This document shows, one piece after another, positions 49,004 to 58,321 of a DNA stretch of 64,000 bases. Source of the DNA: Caulobacteraceae bacterium. Its GTDB lineage: Bacteria; Pseudomonadota; Alphaproteobacteria; Caulobacterales; Caulobacteraceae. Each line of letters opens with the position of its first letter. Position 1 is the first letter of the stretch. The notes beneath the pieces were generated by a model that was not told the DNA's origin, did no database searches, and saw only the letters and a program-made list of their open reading frames with translations. The DNA lies in assembly GCA_031291645.1 (NCBI GenBank), contig JARLIQ010000036.1, positions 1-64,000 on the forward strand, given 5' to 3'. Made by a program: the position numbers and the translations under genes.

Positions 49004-49360
49004 TCAGAAATTCAAGCCGGCTTCGCGCGCGGCTTCGGCCAGGGCCTTGACCCGGCCATGATAGATGTACCGACCGCGATCGAAGACGACGTCCTTGACG
49101 CCCTTCTCCAGCGCCCGTTCGGCGACGAGTTTGCCCACCGCGGCCGCGGCGTCCTTGTTCGCGCCCTTGGCGCCCTTGCCGCTTTCCAGCGACGAGGCCG
49201 CCGCCACCGTCACGCCGCCGGCGTCATCGATGATCTGGGCGTAGATGTTCTTGTCCGACCGGAAGACCGACAGCCGCGGGCGGCCGTTGGCCAGCTTGCG
49301 CAGACGGGTGCGGTTGCGCTGAGCGCGCCGGTTGTTGGATTCACGAGCAGAGAGGGCCAT
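49004..49360 (-). CDS. rplR: 50S ribosomal protein L18
   Basis: 5S rRNA-binding protein, 118 aa. Blocks: [40 protein letters not shown] and the terminal [20 protein letters not shown]. It begins 3 bases after rplF. Confidence 0.97.
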   Translation of the reverse strand: MALSARESNNRRAQRNRTRLRKLANGRPRLSVFRSDKNIYAQIIDDAGGVTVAAASSLESGKGAKGANKDAAAAVGKLVAERALEKGVKDVVFDRGRYIYHGRVKALAEAAREAGLNF

Positions 49361-49363
49361 GGC

Positions 49364-49897
49364 TTACTTCTTCTTGCCTTCCTTGCGGCGGACCGCTTCG
49401 CCGGCGTAGCGCACGCCCTTGCCCTTGTAGGGCTCGGGGGGCCGCAGGCGGCGGATGCGGGCGGCGACTTCGCCGACCAGCTGCTTGTCGATGCCGGCGA
49501 TGCGGATCTCGGTCTGCTTCGGCACGGCGAAGGTGATCCCGGCGGGCGGGGGCACGTCGACGTCGTGCGAATAGCCGAGCTGCATGCTCAGCGCCTGGCC
49601 CTTCAGCGCGGCGCGGTAGCCGACGCCGACCAGCTCGAGGGTCTCTTCGTAGCCTTGGGTGACGCCGTGCACCAGGTTGCCGACCAGGGTGCGCGAGAGG
49701 CCCCACATGGCCTTGGCGCGCTTGGAGTCGCTGCGCGGGACGAAGGTCAGCTCGTTGTTCTCGTGCTTGACCTCGATCTCGTCGACGACGGTCCAGGCGA
49801 GCTGGCCCTTGGGTCCCTTCACCGTGATGGCCTGGCCGTCGAGCGTGACGGTGACCCCGGCGGGGATAGCGACGGCCTTCTTGCCGATCCGTGACAT
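49364..49897 (-). CDS. rplF: 50S ribosomal protein L6
   Basis: 50S protein near the factor-binding centre, 177 aa. Opens [20 protein letters not shown]; has [20 protein letters not shown] and the signature [20 protein letters not shown] near the end. It is between rpsH (22 bases) and rplR. Confidence 0.97.
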   Translation of the reverse strand: MSRIGKKAVAIPAGVTVTLDGQAITVKGPKGQLAWTVVDEIEVKHENNELTFVPRSDSKRAKAMWGLSRTLVGNLVHGVTQGYEETLELVGVGYRAALKGQALSMQLGYSHDVDVPPPAGITFAVPKQTEIRIAGIDKQLVGEVAARIRRLRPPEPYKGKGVRYAGEAVRRKEGKKK

Positions 49898-49919
49898 GAC
49901 TTACTCCTTCTCCCCGGGC

Positions 49920-50318
49920 CTAGTAGACGCGGCAGAGCACTTCGCCGCCGACGTTGGCGTCGCGGGCGGCGGAGTCGGACATCACGCCCTTGGGCGTCGA
50001 CAGGATCGAGATCCCGAGGCCGTTCTTGATCGGCTTCAGGTCCTTGATCGACGAATAGACGCGACGGCCCGGCTTGGACACGCGCGAGATTTCCGCGATG
50101 ACCGGCTCGCCGTCGAAGTACTTGAGCTCGATCTCGAACTGCGGGAATTCGCCGGGCTTCTGCACCACGGCGTAGCCGCGGATGTAGCCTTCGTCGCGCA
50201 GCACGTCGAGGACGCGCTCGCGCAGCTTCGAGGCCGGGCTCAGCACCTTCGAGCGCCGACGCATCGCGGCGTTCTTGATCCGGGCGATCATATCGCCGAT
50301 GGGGTCGTTCACAGCCAT
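49920..50318 (-). CDS. rpsH: 30S ribosomal protein S8
   Basis: Primary 16S rRNA-binding protein, 132 aa. In E. coli it represses the spc operon by binding at rplE; no matching mRNA structure was checked here. Blocks: [40 protein letters not shown] and [20 protein letters not shown], ending VLCRVY. Confidence 0.97.
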   Translation of the reverse strand: MAVNDPIGDMIARIKNAAMRRRSKVLSPASKLRERVLDVLRDEGYIRGYAVVQKPGEFPQFEIELKYFDGEPVIAEISRVSKPGRRVYSSIKDLKPIKNGLGISILSTPKGVMSDSAARDANVGGEVLCRVY

Positions 50319-50327
50319 GGGACCCTC

Positions 50328-50633
50328 CTACCAGCTCGACTTGACGAGGCCGGGGATCTGGCCGTGCGAACCCAGTTCGCGCAGCGCGATCCGCGACATC
50401 TTCAGCTTGCGATAGAACGCACGCGGACGTCCGGTGACCTCGCAACGATTGCGGATGCGGGTCTTGGACGAGTTCCGCGGCAGCTTCGCCAGCTTCAGCC
50501 GGGCGGCGAACCGCTCTTCGAGAGGACGAGCCTCGTCGTTGGCGATATCCGTCAGCGCCTGGCGCTTGGCGGCGAATTGTTTGACGAGACGCTTGACCAT
50601 CTCGTTACGGTTGACGGCGCTTTTCTTGGCCAT
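50328..50633 (-). CDS. rpsN: 30S ribosomal protein S14 (zinc-free type)
   Basis: 30S head protein, 101 aa, the long form without the CxxC zinc ribbon. Blocks: [40 protein letters not shown] and [17 protein letters not shown] at the C-terminus. It is between rplE and rpsH. Confidence 0.97.
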   Translation of the reverse strand: MAKKSAVNRNEMVKRLVKQFAAKRQALTDIANDEARPLEERFAARLKLAKLPRNSSKTRIRNRCEVTGRPRAFYRKLKMSRIALRELGSHGQIPGLVKSSW

Positions 50634-50652
50634 TGCTTGTCTTTCCCCCCGC

Positions 50653-51213
50653 TCAGTTCACGGTGAACGGGAATTGGAATTCCTTCAGAAGCGCACGCGC
50701 TTCGTCGTCACTCCGAGCCGTGGTGCAGACGATGATGTCCATACCCCAGATCTGATCGATCTCGTCGTAGTTGATCTCGGGGAACACGATGTGCTCCTTC
50801 AGACCCATGGCGTAGTTGCCGCGTCCGTCGAACGAGGTCGGCTTCAGGCCACGGAAGTCCTTCACCCGCGGCAGGGCCACGGTGATCAGGCGGTCGAGGA
50901 ACTCGTACATCCGATCCTTGCGCAGGGTCACCTTGGCGCCGACGACCATGCCTTCGCGCAGCTTGAAGGCGGCGATGGAGGTGCGGGCCTTGGTGGCGAC
51001 GGGCTTCTGGCCGGTGATCGCGGCCAGGTCCTTCATCGCGGCCTGGGCCTTCTTGGAGTCCGACACCGCCTCGCCGATGCCCATGTTCACGACGATCTTT
51101 TCGATCTTCGGGATCTGCATCTCGTTGGTGTAGCCGAACTGCTCCTTCATCGCAGCGCGGATGCGCGCGCGATAATCGGACTTCAGCCGCGGTTCATAGG
51201 TCTGCTCAGCCAT
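50653..51213 (-). CDS. rplE: 50S ribosomal protein L5
   Basis: 5S rRNA and P-tRNA contact protein, 186 aa from ATG 51213. Blocks: [59 protein letters not shown] and [20 protein letters not shown]. Its start lies 8 bases inside the end of rplX, so the two are translationally coupled. Confidence 0.97.
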   Translation of the reverse strand: MAEQTYEPRLKSDYRARIRAAMKEQFGYTNEMQIPKIEKIVVNMGIGEAVSDSKKAQAAMKDLAAITGQKPVATKARTSIAAFKLREGMVVGAKVTLRKDRMYEFLDRLITVALPRVKDFRGLKPTSFDGRGNYAMGLKEHIVFPEINYDEIDQIWGMDIIVCTTARSDDEARALLKEFQFPFTVN

Positions 51214-51523
51214 CGATGACCTCGCCTGATTTCTTGGCCACGCGCACCTTCTTGCCGTTTTCGACCCGGAAGCCGACGCGGGTCGGCTCACCGGACTTGG
51301 GGTCCACGAAGGCGACGTTGGAGATATGCAGCGCCGCTTCCTTGTTCTTGATCCCGCCTTGCGGGTCGGCCTGGGTCGGGCGGGTATGGCGCTTGACCAT
51401 GTTGATCCCGGCCACCACCAGGCGCTCGTCCTTGGGCAACACCTTCAGGACCTGGCCCTGACGGCCCTTGTCCTTGCCGGCGAGCACGACGACGCGATCG
51501 CCCTTCTTGATCTTCGCAGCCAT
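51206..51523 (-). CDS. rplX: 50S ribosomal protein L24
   Basis: Assembly-initiating 50S protein, 105 aa. KOW motif [20 protein letters not shown] is at the N-terminus and [20 protein letters not shown] follows. The ATG at 51523 shares one base with the rplN stop (TGATG); a GTG one codon before it is less likely. Its 3' end overlaps rplE by 8 bases. Confidence 0.97.
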   Translation of the reverse strand: MAAKIKKGDRVVVLAGKDKGRQGQVLKVLPKDERLVVAGINMVKRHTRPTQADPQGGIKNKEAALHISNVAFVDPKSGEPTRVGFRVENGKKVRVAKKSGEVIDG

Positions 51524-51891
51524 CACAGCACCTCGGGGGCGAGCGAAATGATCTTCATGTGGTTCTTGGCGCGAAGCTCGCGCGGAACCGGTCCGAAGAT
51601 GCGGGTGCCGATCGGCTCGCCCTGCTTGTTGACGATCACGGCGGCGCTGCGGTCGAAACGGATCAGCGAGCCGTCCTTGCGCTTGATGCCTTGGCTGGTG
51701 CGCACGACGATGGCGCGCAGCACGTCGCCCTTCTTCACGCGACCGCGCGGGATCGCCTCCTTGACGGAGACGACGATGGTGTCACCGACGCTGGCGTAAC
51801 GGCGCCCAGCGCCGCCCAGCACCTTGATGCACATGACCCGGCGTGCGCCCGAATTATCGGCGACTTCCAGGTTAGTTTGCATCTGGATCAT
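51523..51891 (-). CDS. rplN: 50S ribosomal protein L14
   Basis: 50S interface protein, 122 aa: [40 protein letters not shown] and [20 protein letters not shown]. It starts the second half of the superoperon after rpsQ and is coupled to rplX by a TGATG junction. Confidence 0.97.
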   Translation of the reverse strand: MIQMQTNLEVADNSGARRVMCIKVLGGAGRRYASVGDTIVVSVKEAIPRGRVKKGDVLRAIVVRTSQGIKRKDGSLIRFDRSAAVIVNKQGEPIGTRIFGPVPRELRAKNHMKIISLAPEVL

Positions 51892-51909
51892 GGTCTTAGC
51901 CTTCCAGAA

Positions 51910-52161
51910 CTAGTTGGCGGAAGCCTGGGCGTCCTTCGGCAGGACCTCCCAGGTCTTCAGCTTCGACTTCGGCGCGCACTCCACGATGCGGGCGATCTCG
52001 CCCGCCTTGTAGGTGTTGGCCTCGTCATGGGCGTGATACTTCTTCGACCGGCGCACGGTCTTCTTGAGCACCGGGTGCAGGAAGGTCCGTTCGACCTTCA
52101 CCACCACGGTCTTGTCGCCCTTGTCGGAGACGACCACGCCCTCGAGAATTCGTTTCGGCAT
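51910..52161 (-). CDS. rpsQ: 30S ribosomal protein S17
   Basis: Early-assembling 30S protein, 83 aa: [40 protein letters not shown] and [20 protein letters not shown]. It is between rpmC and rplN in the normal order. Confidence 0.96.
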   Translation of the reverse strand: MPKRILEGVVVSDKGDKTVVVKVERTFLHPVLKKTVRRSKKYHAHDEANTYKAGEIARIVECAPKSKLKTWEVLPKDAQASAN

Positions 52162-52172
52162 CGTTTGGTCCT

Positions 52173-52364
52173 CTAGGCCGCCGTCTTGGAGCGCAGCACG
52201 GTCTTGATGCGCGCGATATCCTTGCGGACCTCGTTCACACGGTGGGTCTTTTCGATCTGACCGGTCGCCGCCTGGAAGCGCAGGTTGAACTGCTCCTTCT
52301 TGAGCTTCAGCAACTCGTCGGCGAGTTGGTCTTGGGTCAGGGCCCGAACGTCATCGATCTTCAT
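52173..52364 (-). CDS. rpmC: 50S ribosomal protein L29
   Basis: Tunnel-exit protein, 63 aa from ATG 52364, opening [20 protein letters not shown] and containing [20 protein letters not shown]. Its start shares one base with the rplP stop (TGATG). Confidence 0.96.
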   Translation of the reverse strand: MKIDDVRALTQDQLADELLKLKKEQFNLRFQAATGQIEKTHRVNEVRKDIARIKTVLRSKTAA

Positions 52365-52795
52365 CACGCGTGCTCCACCGCCACGGCGTCGATGCGGGTG
52401 ACGACGCGGGTCTTGATCGGCAGCTTGGCCGCGCCAAGGCGCAGCGCCTCGCGGGCCACGTCGTCGGCGACGCCGTCGATCTCGAACATGATCCGGCCCG
52501 GCGCGACGCGCGCGGCCCAGTACTCAACCGCGCCCTTGCCCTTGCCCATCCGCACTTCGGCCGGCTTATCGGAGACCGGCAGGTCCGGGAACACCCGGAT
52601 CCACACCCGTCCCTGGCGCTTCATCTGGCGCGTGATCGCGCGGCGGGCCGCTTCGATCTGGCGCGCGGTGATCCGCTCGGGCTCCAGGGCCTTCAGGCCG
52701 TGCGAGCCGAAGTTCAACAGGGTGCCGCCCTTGGCCAGGCCATGGATGCGGCCCTTGAACTGCTTGCGGTACTTGGTCTTTTTCGGTTGCAGCAT
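52364..52795 (-). CDS. rplP: 50S ribosomal protein L16
   Basis: 50S protein near the A site, 143 aa: [40 protein letters not shown] and the R-rich [20 protein letters not shown] segment. It lies 11 bases after rpsC and is coupled to rpmC. Confidence 0.97.
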   Translation of the reverse strand: MLQPKKTKYRKQFKGRIHGLAKGGTLLNFGSHGLKALEPERITARQIEAARRAITRQMKRQGRVWIRVFPDLPVSDKPAEVRMGKGKGAVEYWAARVAPGRIMFEIDGVADDVAREALRLGAAKLPIKTRVVTRIDAVAVEHA

Positions 52796-52806
52796 GACTT
52801 AGGCCT

Positions 52807-53559
52807 TTAGCTCGCGCGCTCGCGGCGCCCGCCGCGGCCTTCCCGGTCGCCGCGATCGCGGTCACGTCCGCCGCCCTCACCGGCCGGGCCGGACTCGCTG
52901 GCCAGACGCTTGTCCTGCGCCATCGGGTCGTGCTCGAGCACCTCGCCCTTGAACACCCAGGTCTTCACACCGATGATCCCGTAGGTGGTCTTGGCTTCGG
53001 CGAAGCCGTAGTCGATGTCGGCGCGCAGGGTGTGCAGCGGAACGCGTCCCTCGCGATACCATTCCATCCGCGCGATTTCCGCGCCGCCCAGACGGCCCGA
53101 GACGTTGATCCGCACGCCCTTGGCGCCGAGACGCATGGTCGACTGGATCGAACGCTTCATGGCGCGGCGGAAGGCGACCCGGCGCTCGAGCTGCTGGGCG
53201 ATGTTCTCGGCCACCAGCTGGGCGTCGGTTTCCGGCTTGCGGACTTCGACGATGTTCAGGTGAACCTCGCCCTCGGTCATCGCGGCCAGATCCTTGCGCA
53301 GCTTGTCGATGTCCGCGCCCTTCTTGCCGATGATCACGCCAGGGCGCGCGGCATAGATGGTCACGCGGCACTTCTTGTGCGGGCGCTCGATGATGATGCG
53401 CGAAACGCCGGCCTGGCCGAGGCGCTTCTTCAGCTCCTTGCGGACCTTGATGTCCTCGTGCAGCAGCTTGGCGTATTCGTGGCCGTCGGCGAACCAACGG
53501 CTATCCCAGGTGCGGTTGATGCCGAGGCGCAGGCCAATCGGATTGACTTTCTGACCCAT
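52807..53559 (-). CDS. rpsC: 30S ribosomal protein S3
   Basis: 30S head protein with KH domain, part of the mRNA entry helicase, 250 aa. Opens [22 protein letters not shown] motif [20 protein letters not shown]; and [20 protein letters not shown]. The C-terminus is an extended R/G/D-rich tail ([18 protein letters not shown]). Its ATG overlaps the rplV stop (TGATG). Confidence 0.97.
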   Translation of the reverse strand: MGQKVNPIGLRLGINRTWDSRWFADGHEYAKLLHEDIKVRKELKKRLGQAGVSRIIIERPHKKCRVTIYAARPGVIIGKKGADIDKLRKDLAAMTEGEVHLNIVEVRKPETDAQLVAENIAQQLERRVAFRRAMKRSIQSTMRLGAKGVRINVSGRLGGAEIARMEWYREGRVPLHTLRADIDYGFAEAKTTYGIIGVKTWVFKGEVLEHDPMAQDKRLASESGPAGEGGGRDRDRGDREGRGGRRERAS

Positions 53560-53939
53560 CAGGCGGCCTCACCAAGTTCACGGACCACGATGGTGATCTC
53601 CGAGAAGGGCTTTTGGATGCGCGAGGAACGGCCGCGCGCACGGGACGCGAAGCGCTTCATCACTAGGTTCTTGCCCACATAGGCCTCGGCGACGACCAGG
53701 GAGTCGATGTCCAGGCTGTGGTTGTTCTCGGCGTTGGAGATCGCCGAGTTCAGCGCCTTGCGCACGTCCTGGGCGATCCGCTTGTGGCTGAATTCCAGCT
53801 CGTTCAGCGCCCGTTGGACCTTCAGGCCACGGATCGACTGGGCGACCAGGTTCAGCTTGCGCAGCCCGGTCCGCAGCGTGCGCACCTTGGCGACCGCTTC
53901 GACGGGCTTGAGCCGGCGTTCGTTGGCTTTCTGTCCCAT
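53559..53939 (-). CDS. rplV: 50S ribosomal protein L22
   Basis: Tunnel-wall protein, 126 aa from ATG 53939. Blocks: [40 protein letters not shown] and [20 protein letters not shown], the last in the loop that lines the exit tunnel. Longer in-frame starts upstream overlap rpsS and are not used. Confidence 0.96.
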   Translation of the reverse strand: MGQKANERRLKPVEAVAKVRTLRTGLRKLNLVAQSIRGLKVQRALNELEFSHKRIAQDVRKALNSAISNAENNHSLDIDSLVVAEAYVGKNLVMKRFASRARGRSSRIQKPFSEITIVVRELGEAA

Positions 53940-53941
53940 GG

Positions 53942-54220
53942 CTACTTCCTCTTGGCCTTCTTGTCGGCGGCGTGGCCGGGGAAATAGCGGGTCGGAGCGA
54001 ACTCGCCGAGCTTCATGCCCACCATGTCTTCGCTGATCAGCACCGGGATGTGCTTCTGGCCGTTGTGCACGCCGAAGGTCAGGCCCACGAACTGGGGCAT
54101 GATCGTCGAGCGGCGCGACCAGGTCTTGATCACGTCCTTGCGGCCCGATCCTTGCGCGACTTCCGCCTTCTTCAGGAGGTAGCCGTCGACGAAGGGGCCT
54201 TTCCAAACCGAACGGGTCAT
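53942..54220 (-). CDS. rpsS: 30S ribosomal protein S19
   Basis: 30S head protein near the A site, 92 aa: [40 protein letters not shown] and [20 protein letters not shown]. It is 3 bases downstream of rplB and 2 upstream of rplV. Confidence 0.97.
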   Translation of the reverse strand: MTRSVWKGPFVDGYLLKKAEVAQGSGRKDVIKTWSRRSTIMPQFVGLTFGVHNGQKHIPVLISEDMVGMKLGEFAPTRYFPGHAADKKAKRK

Positions 54221-54223
54221 GGG

Positions 54224-55060
54224 TTAGCGGGCCTTCTTAACGTGACGCGAACGAATGATGAACTTGTCCGTCGCCTTGTTGGTGCGGGTCTTGCGGCCCT
54301 TCGTGGGCTTACCCCACGGGGTGACCGGGTGACGGCCGCCCGAGGTGCGGCCTTCACCGCCGCCGTGCGGGTGGTCGATCGGGTTCATGGCGACGCCGCG
54401 GACGTGCGGGCGGCGGCCCTTGTGGCGGCTGCGCCCGGCCTTGCCGAGGTTCTCGTTCATGTGGTCCGGGTTGGACACCGCACCGACCGTGGCCATGCAG
54501 CCGTCCGGCACCATGCGCAGCTCGCCCGAGCCGAGACGTATCTGGGCGTAGCCGCCGTCACGACCGACCAGCTGGGCGTAGGCGCCGGCCGAACGGGCGA
54601 TCTGGCCGCCCTTCTCGGGCTTCAGCTCGACGTTGTGCACGATCGCGCCGATCGGCAGGGCGCGCAGCGGAGCGGCGTTGCCCGGCTTCACGTCCACCTT
54701 CTCGGCTGAGATCACTTCGTCGCCGACCTTCAGCCGCTGCGGAGCCAGGATGTAGGCCAGCTCGCCGTCGGCGTACTTGATCAGGGCGATGAACGCCGTG
54801 CGGTTCGGGTCGTACTCCAGCCGCTCGACCACGGCCGGCACGCCGAACTTGCGGCGCTTGAAGTCGACCACGCGATAGAGGCGCTTGGCGCCGCCGCCGC
54901 GGAAGCGGACCGCGATGCGGCCGTTGCCGCCCCGGCCGCCGGACTTGGTCAGGCCCTCGACGAGGCTCTTGACCGGCCCGCCCTTGTGCAGCTCGGACTT
55001 GTCGACCAGCACCAGGGCCCTGCGGCCCGGCGAGGTGGGATTGAAGGTCTTCAAGGCCAT
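54224..55060 (-). CDS. rplB: 50S ribosomal protein L2
   Basis: Peptidyl-transferase-centre-adjacent protein, 278 aa: [40 protein letters not shown] and the signature [20 protein letters not shown] followed by [17 protein letters not shown]. It is between rplW and rpsS. Confidence 0.98.
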   Translation of the reverse strand: MALKTFNPTSPGRRALVLVDKSELHKGGPVKSLVEGLTKSGGRGGNGRIAVRFRGGGAKRLYRVVDFKRRKFGVPAVVERLEYDPNRTAFIALIKYADGELAYILAPQRLKVGDEVISAEKVDVKPGNAAPLRALPIGAIVHNVELKPEKGGQIARSAGAYAQLVGRDGGYAQIRLGSGELRMVPDGCMATVGAVSNPDHMNENLGKAGRSRHKGRRPHVRGVAMNPIDHPHGGGEGRTSGGRHPVTPWGKPTKGRKTRTNKATDKFIIRSRHVKKAR

Positions 55061-55064
55061 CGGA

Positions 55065-55358
55065 TCAGAGCCCCGTCGTGATGTCGATCGACTGGCCTTC
55101 GGCCAGCGTCACGATCGCTTTCTTGACGTCCGAACGACGTCCCTTGATGCCGCGGAAGCGCTTGGTCTTGCCCTTGGTGATCAGGGTGTTGACCTTGGTC
55201 ACGGTGACCTTGAACAGCTCTTCGATGGCGGCGGCGATCTCATCCTTGCTCGCATCCATGGCGACGCGGAAGACGACCTTGTTCTGCTCGGAGAGCAGGG
55301 TCGCCTTTTCGGTGATCACCGGCGAGAGGATGGTGTCGTAGTGGCGAGCGGTGGCCAT
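55065..55358 (-). CDS. rplW: 50S ribosomal protein L23
   Basis: Tunnel-exit docking protein for trigger factor and SRP, 97 aa from ATG 55358: [40 protein letters not shown] and [20 protein letters not shown]. The start shares a base with the rplD stop. Confidence 0.96.
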   Translation of the reverse strand: MATARHYDTILSPVITEKATLLSEQNKVVFRVAMDASKDEIAAAIEELFKVTVTKVNTLITKGKTKRFRGIKGRRSDVKKAIVTLAEGQSIDITTGL

Positions 55359-55996
55359 CACGCGGCTTCCTTGTCAGCGAAGCGGGCTTCGATCGCCTCG
55401 ATCGCGGCCCGGGTCAGCACCAGGGTGTCGCGGCGCAGCACGTCGTAGACGTTCAGGCCGGCGTTGGGCAGCACGTCGACCTGCGGGATGTTGCGGGCGG
55501 CGAGCTTGAAGGCGCCGTCCACTTCGGGGCCCGCGATGATCAGCGCGTTCTTCAGGCCCAGCTTGGCGAACTGCGCGCGCAGGGCGGCGGTCTTCGGCGC
55601 GTCGAGCGCGGCGGCGTCCAGCACCAGCAGCGAACCGGCCTTGGCCTTGGACGACAGGGCGTGGCGCAGGGCCAGCGCCCTCACCTTCTTGGGCAGGTCG
55701 AAGCCGTGGTCGCGCACGATCGGGCCGAACGCGCGGCTGCCGCCGACGAACTGCGGCGCGCGCCGCGAGCCGTGACGGGCGCCGCCGGTGCCCTTCTGCT
55801 TGTACATCTTCTTGCCGGTGCGAGAGTTCTCGTTCCGGGTCTGGACCTTGTGCGTGCCGGCGCGGCGCTTGGCCAGCTGCCAGTTGACGCAACGGGCCAG
55901 GATGTCGCCGCGGATCTCGTCGATGCCGAAAACGGCGTCGGACAGTTCGATCTGGCCGGCCTTGTCGCCGGAAAGGGTGATGACGTCGAGTTTCAT
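55358..55996 (-). CDS. rplD: 50S ribosomal protein L4
   Basis: 50S protein and, in E. coli, the autoregulator of the S10 operon; 212 aa. Blocks: [40 protein letters not shown] (tunnel loop) and [20 protein letters not shown]. It is coupled to both neighbours by TGATG junctions. Whether it acts on the rpsJ leader here is unknown. Confidence 0.97.
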   Translation of the reverse strand: MKLDVITLSGDKAGQIELSDAVFGIDEIRGDILARCVNWQLAKRRAGTHKVQTRNENSRTGKKMYKQKGTGGARHGSRRAPQFVGGSRAFGPIVRDHGFDLPKKVRALALRHALSSKAKAGSLLVLDAAALDAPKTAALRAQFAKLGLKNALIIAGPEVDGAFKLAARNIPQVDVLPNAGLNVYDVLRRDTLVLTRAAIEAIEARFADKEAA

Positions 55997-56742
55997 CAGG
56001 CTTCACCCTCGGCTTCCGGGACTTCCGCCGCCGGGGCTTCGACTTCGGCCGCCGCGGGCGCAGCGCCAGCGGTCTTGAACGCGCCGGGCTTCGGCAGGTC
56101 GGCCGGGGCCGCGCGCTTCACGGCGTCGCGGATCTTCACGTAGGTGCCTTCGGTGCCGGGCACCGCGCCCTTGATCAGGATCAGGCCACGCTCCACGTCG
56201 ACGCGGAACACGGTCAGATTAAGGGTGGTCACGTTTTCCTGGCCCAGGTGGCCGGCCATCTTCTTGCCCTTGAAGGTCCGGCCGGGGTCCTGGCGGTTAC
56301 CGGTCGAGCCGAGCGAGCGGTGCGACAGCGACACGCCGTGGGTGGCCCGCAGGCCGCCGAAGTTCCAGCGCTTCATACCGCCCTGGAAGCCCTTGCCGAC
56401 GGTCAGGCCCGATACGTCCACGGCCTGGCCCGGCACGAAGTGGTCGGCGGTGAATTCCGCGCCCACGTCGATCAGGTTGTCCTCGCTGACCCGGAATTCC
56501 ACCAGATGGCGCTTGGGTTCGACCAGCGCCTTGGCGAAATGGCCGCGCTCGGCCTTGGAGGTGTTCTTGGCCTTCTTCGCGCCGGCGCCAAGCTGAAGGG
56601 CGACATAGCCGTCCTTGTCCTTGGTGCGGTGCGCGGTGACCTGGCAGCCGTCCAGCGACAGCACGGTCACAGGCACGTGCACGCCGGCTTCGTCGAAGAA
56701 GCGCGTCATGCCCAGCTTTTTGGCGATCACGCCCGTACGCAT
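55996..56742 (-). CDS. rplC: 50S ribosomal protein L3
   Basis: Early-assembling 50S protein, 248 aa: [40 protein letters not shown] and [20 protein letters not shown] with the Gln that is methylated in E. coli. The C-terminus carries an acidic Ala/Glu tail ([20 protein letters not shown]) absent from shorter homologues. It is 14 bases downstream of rpsJ. Confidence 0.97.
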   Translation of the reverse strand: MRTGVIAKKLGMTRFFDEAGVHVPVTVLSLDGCQVTAHRTKDKDGYVALQLGAGAKKAKNTSKAERGHFAKALVEPKRHLVEFRVSEDNLIDVGAEFTADHFVPGQAVDVSGLTVGKGFQGGMKRWNFGGLRATHGVSLSHRSLGSTGNRQDPGRTFKGKKMAGHLGQENVTTLNLTVFRVDVERGLILIKGAVPGTEGTYVKIRDAVKRAAPADLPKPGAFKTAGAAPAAAEVEAPAAEVPEAEGEA

Positions 56743-56756
56743 TGGCGGGGTCCCCC

Positions 56757-57065
56757 TTAGAGCTTGATCTCGACGTCCACGCCGGCGGACAGGTCGAGCT
56801 TCATCAGCGCGTCCACGGTCTGCGGGGTGGGGTCGACGATGTCGAGCACGCGCTTGTGCGTGCGGATTTCGAACTGCTCGCGCGACTTCTTGTCGATGTG
56901 CGGCGAACGGTTGACGGTGAATTTTTCGATCAGGGTGGGCAGCGGGATCGGACCACGCACGGTCGCGCCGGTGCGCTTGGCCGTGTTGACGATCTCACGT
57001 GTGGAATGATCCAGCACCCGGTGGTCGAAGGCTTTGAGCCGGATGCGGATATTTTGTCGATCCAT
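56757..57065 (-). CDS. rpsJ: 30S ribosomal protein S10
   Basis: 30S protein and transcription antitermination factor NusE, 102 aa from ATG 57065. Blocks: [40 protein letters not shown] and [20 protein letters not shown]. The start at 57065 fits the family length; the frame extends to 57113. It is the first gene of the S10 operon. tuf, fusA and rpsL, which often precede it, are not here. Confidence 0.98.
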   Translation of the reverse strand: MDRQNIRIRLKAFDHRVLDHSTREIVNTAKRTGATVRGPIPLPTLIEKFTVNRSPHIDKKSREQFEIRTHKRVLDIVDPTPQTVDALMKLDLSAGVDVEIKL

Positions 57066-57207
57066 CTCGCTCGAGTTCCCTAAAGCGCTCGCCACGCCCG
57101 AATACTGTTTCAAAGACCAGTCCGAAGCCGAAACTCCGGGTTAGACGCGCGAGACTCGCAAAACGAAATCGGCCCATGCGGCTACCGCCTGGGCCTGCCC
57201 ATCTGAA

Positions 57208-57227
57208 GTCCGGCGCACATGCCGGAC
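57208..57227 (-). promoter_or_regulatory. Hairpin in the S10 operon leader
   Basis: GTCCGGC (57208-57214) and GCCGGAC (57221-57227) form a perfect 7-bp stem with a 6-base loop within the 5' leader of the rpsJ transcript. It has no T-run. It may be part of a leader structure for ribosomal protein feedback, as L4 does in E. coli, but no family motif is recognised. Confidence 0.4.
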
Positions 57228-57294
57228 CGTGTAAGGTCGTCTCGCGAACCGCGTCTAAGCCCAAAAGCTTACAGCCGGTCCAACAGAGGCGCGG

Positions 57295-57323
57295 TAATTA
57301 CGCGCGCCGGCGACTCGCGTCAA
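57295..57323 (-). promoter_or_regulatory. Promoter of the S10 operon
   Basis: On the minus strand TTGACG (57323-57318) and TAATTA (57300-57295) are 17 bases apart. The predicted start near 57288 gives a leader of about 220 bases before the rpsJ ATG, long enough for regulation. It lies between the rpsJ leader and the end of the GIN-domain gene. Confidence 0.6.
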
Positions 57324-57352
57324 GGCGTAACCGTGCGCAAATCCGCACGCCC

Positions 57353-58213
57353 CTAGGGCCCCACTTCGATGCGGCCCGAGCCGGCGATCGATTTGCTGAC
57401 CGGCCCGGTCACCTTGGCCGCGTAGACGTCGCCGGAGCCGGCGATCGAGGCGGTCAGGCTGTCGGCCACGCCATTGTATTTGACGTCGCCGGAGCCGGCG
57501 ATCTTGACGGTGAGCTCGCTGGCGTGGCCGCCGCCGATGTTGACGTCGCCGTCACCGGCGACCTCGAGCTTCACCGGACCCGAGACCGAAGCTGCGCTCA
57601 CCTCGCCCGAACCAGCGATCTCCACCGTCAGGCCGTTCGCGACCTGATTGGCCGAGAAATCCCCCGACCCCACGATCTTGACCGTCATGCGCCCGGCCGA
57701 TCCGGCGCGCACCCGGCCGGAGCCGACGTAGTGGACCTTGAGCTCGTCGCGGACGTTGGCCACCGTCCACCGGTCGCATCCGGCGATCAGCAGGTCGACG
57801 TCGTCGGCCCGGCCGATCGCGCCCAAGACCACGCCGCGCGTGTGGACGTGCGTCTCGCGCGGCGTGCGGATCACGATCTGCGGCAGTTCGTCATAGTCGA
57901 AGGTTCCGACGCCCAGCACCTTGATCGACGGCCGATCCCCGTCGCTGGGACAGCTGGCGATCCGGCCGCCCAGCCACATCCGCATCCAGTTCTGTCCGAC
58001 GTCGCCGTCGATCCTGATGTCGCCGCCAGCCTCCTGGCGCACCTGCAGCGGCAGCTTGGGATTGGTCCTGACCATGGTGACCGCGATGTCGCTGCGATCC
58101 TCCGGGATCACCGTCACCCGCGCGGCGACGTCGCGCAGCTCGACCGTCGCGGCCTCGGCCGATCCGGCCAGGGCCAGCGCGCCCAGCGCGCCGCCGATCA
58201 AGGGTTTGAGCAT
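57353..58213 (-). CDS. Secreted GIN-domain (DUF2807) protein
   Basis: A 286-aa exported protein with signal peptide MLKPLIGGALGALALAGSAE and a C-terminal beta-helical domain of the putative auto-transporter adhesin (GIN) type. Repeats of about 20 residues each carry a GSGDV-like turn: VGSGRV, VGSGDF, AGSGEV, AGDGDV, AGSGDV twice and AGSGRI at the end. The N-terminal half (PEDRSDIAVTMVRTNPKLPL) is a separate region. Start is ATG 58213. It is upstream of the S10 promoter on the same strand. Function is unknown; a cell-surface or periplasmic structural role is likely. Confidence 0.82.
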   Translation of the reverse strand: MLKPLIGGALGALALAGSAEAATVELRDVAARVTVIPEDRSDIAVTMVRTNPKLPLQVRQEAGGDIRIDGDVGQNWMRMWLGGRIASCPSDGDRPSIKVLGVGTFDYDELPQIVIRTPRETHVHTRGVVLGAIGRADDVDLLIAGCDRWTVANVRDELKVHYVGSGRVRAGSAGRMTVKIVGSGDFSANQVANGLTVEIAGSGEVSAASVSGPVKLEVAGDGDVNIGGGHASELTVKIAGSGDVKYNGVADSLTASIAGSGDVYAAKVTGPVSKSIAGSGRIEVGP

Positions 58214-58321
58214 ATGGACCGCCTTCCAAGCCTGAGCGGTGCGCAAGCTACGCGGCCGGCGCGCTCGCCGCAGCTTAATTCGCGGTCATCTGCGCCCCCT
58301 GACCGGCCCTATTGCCCGGCC

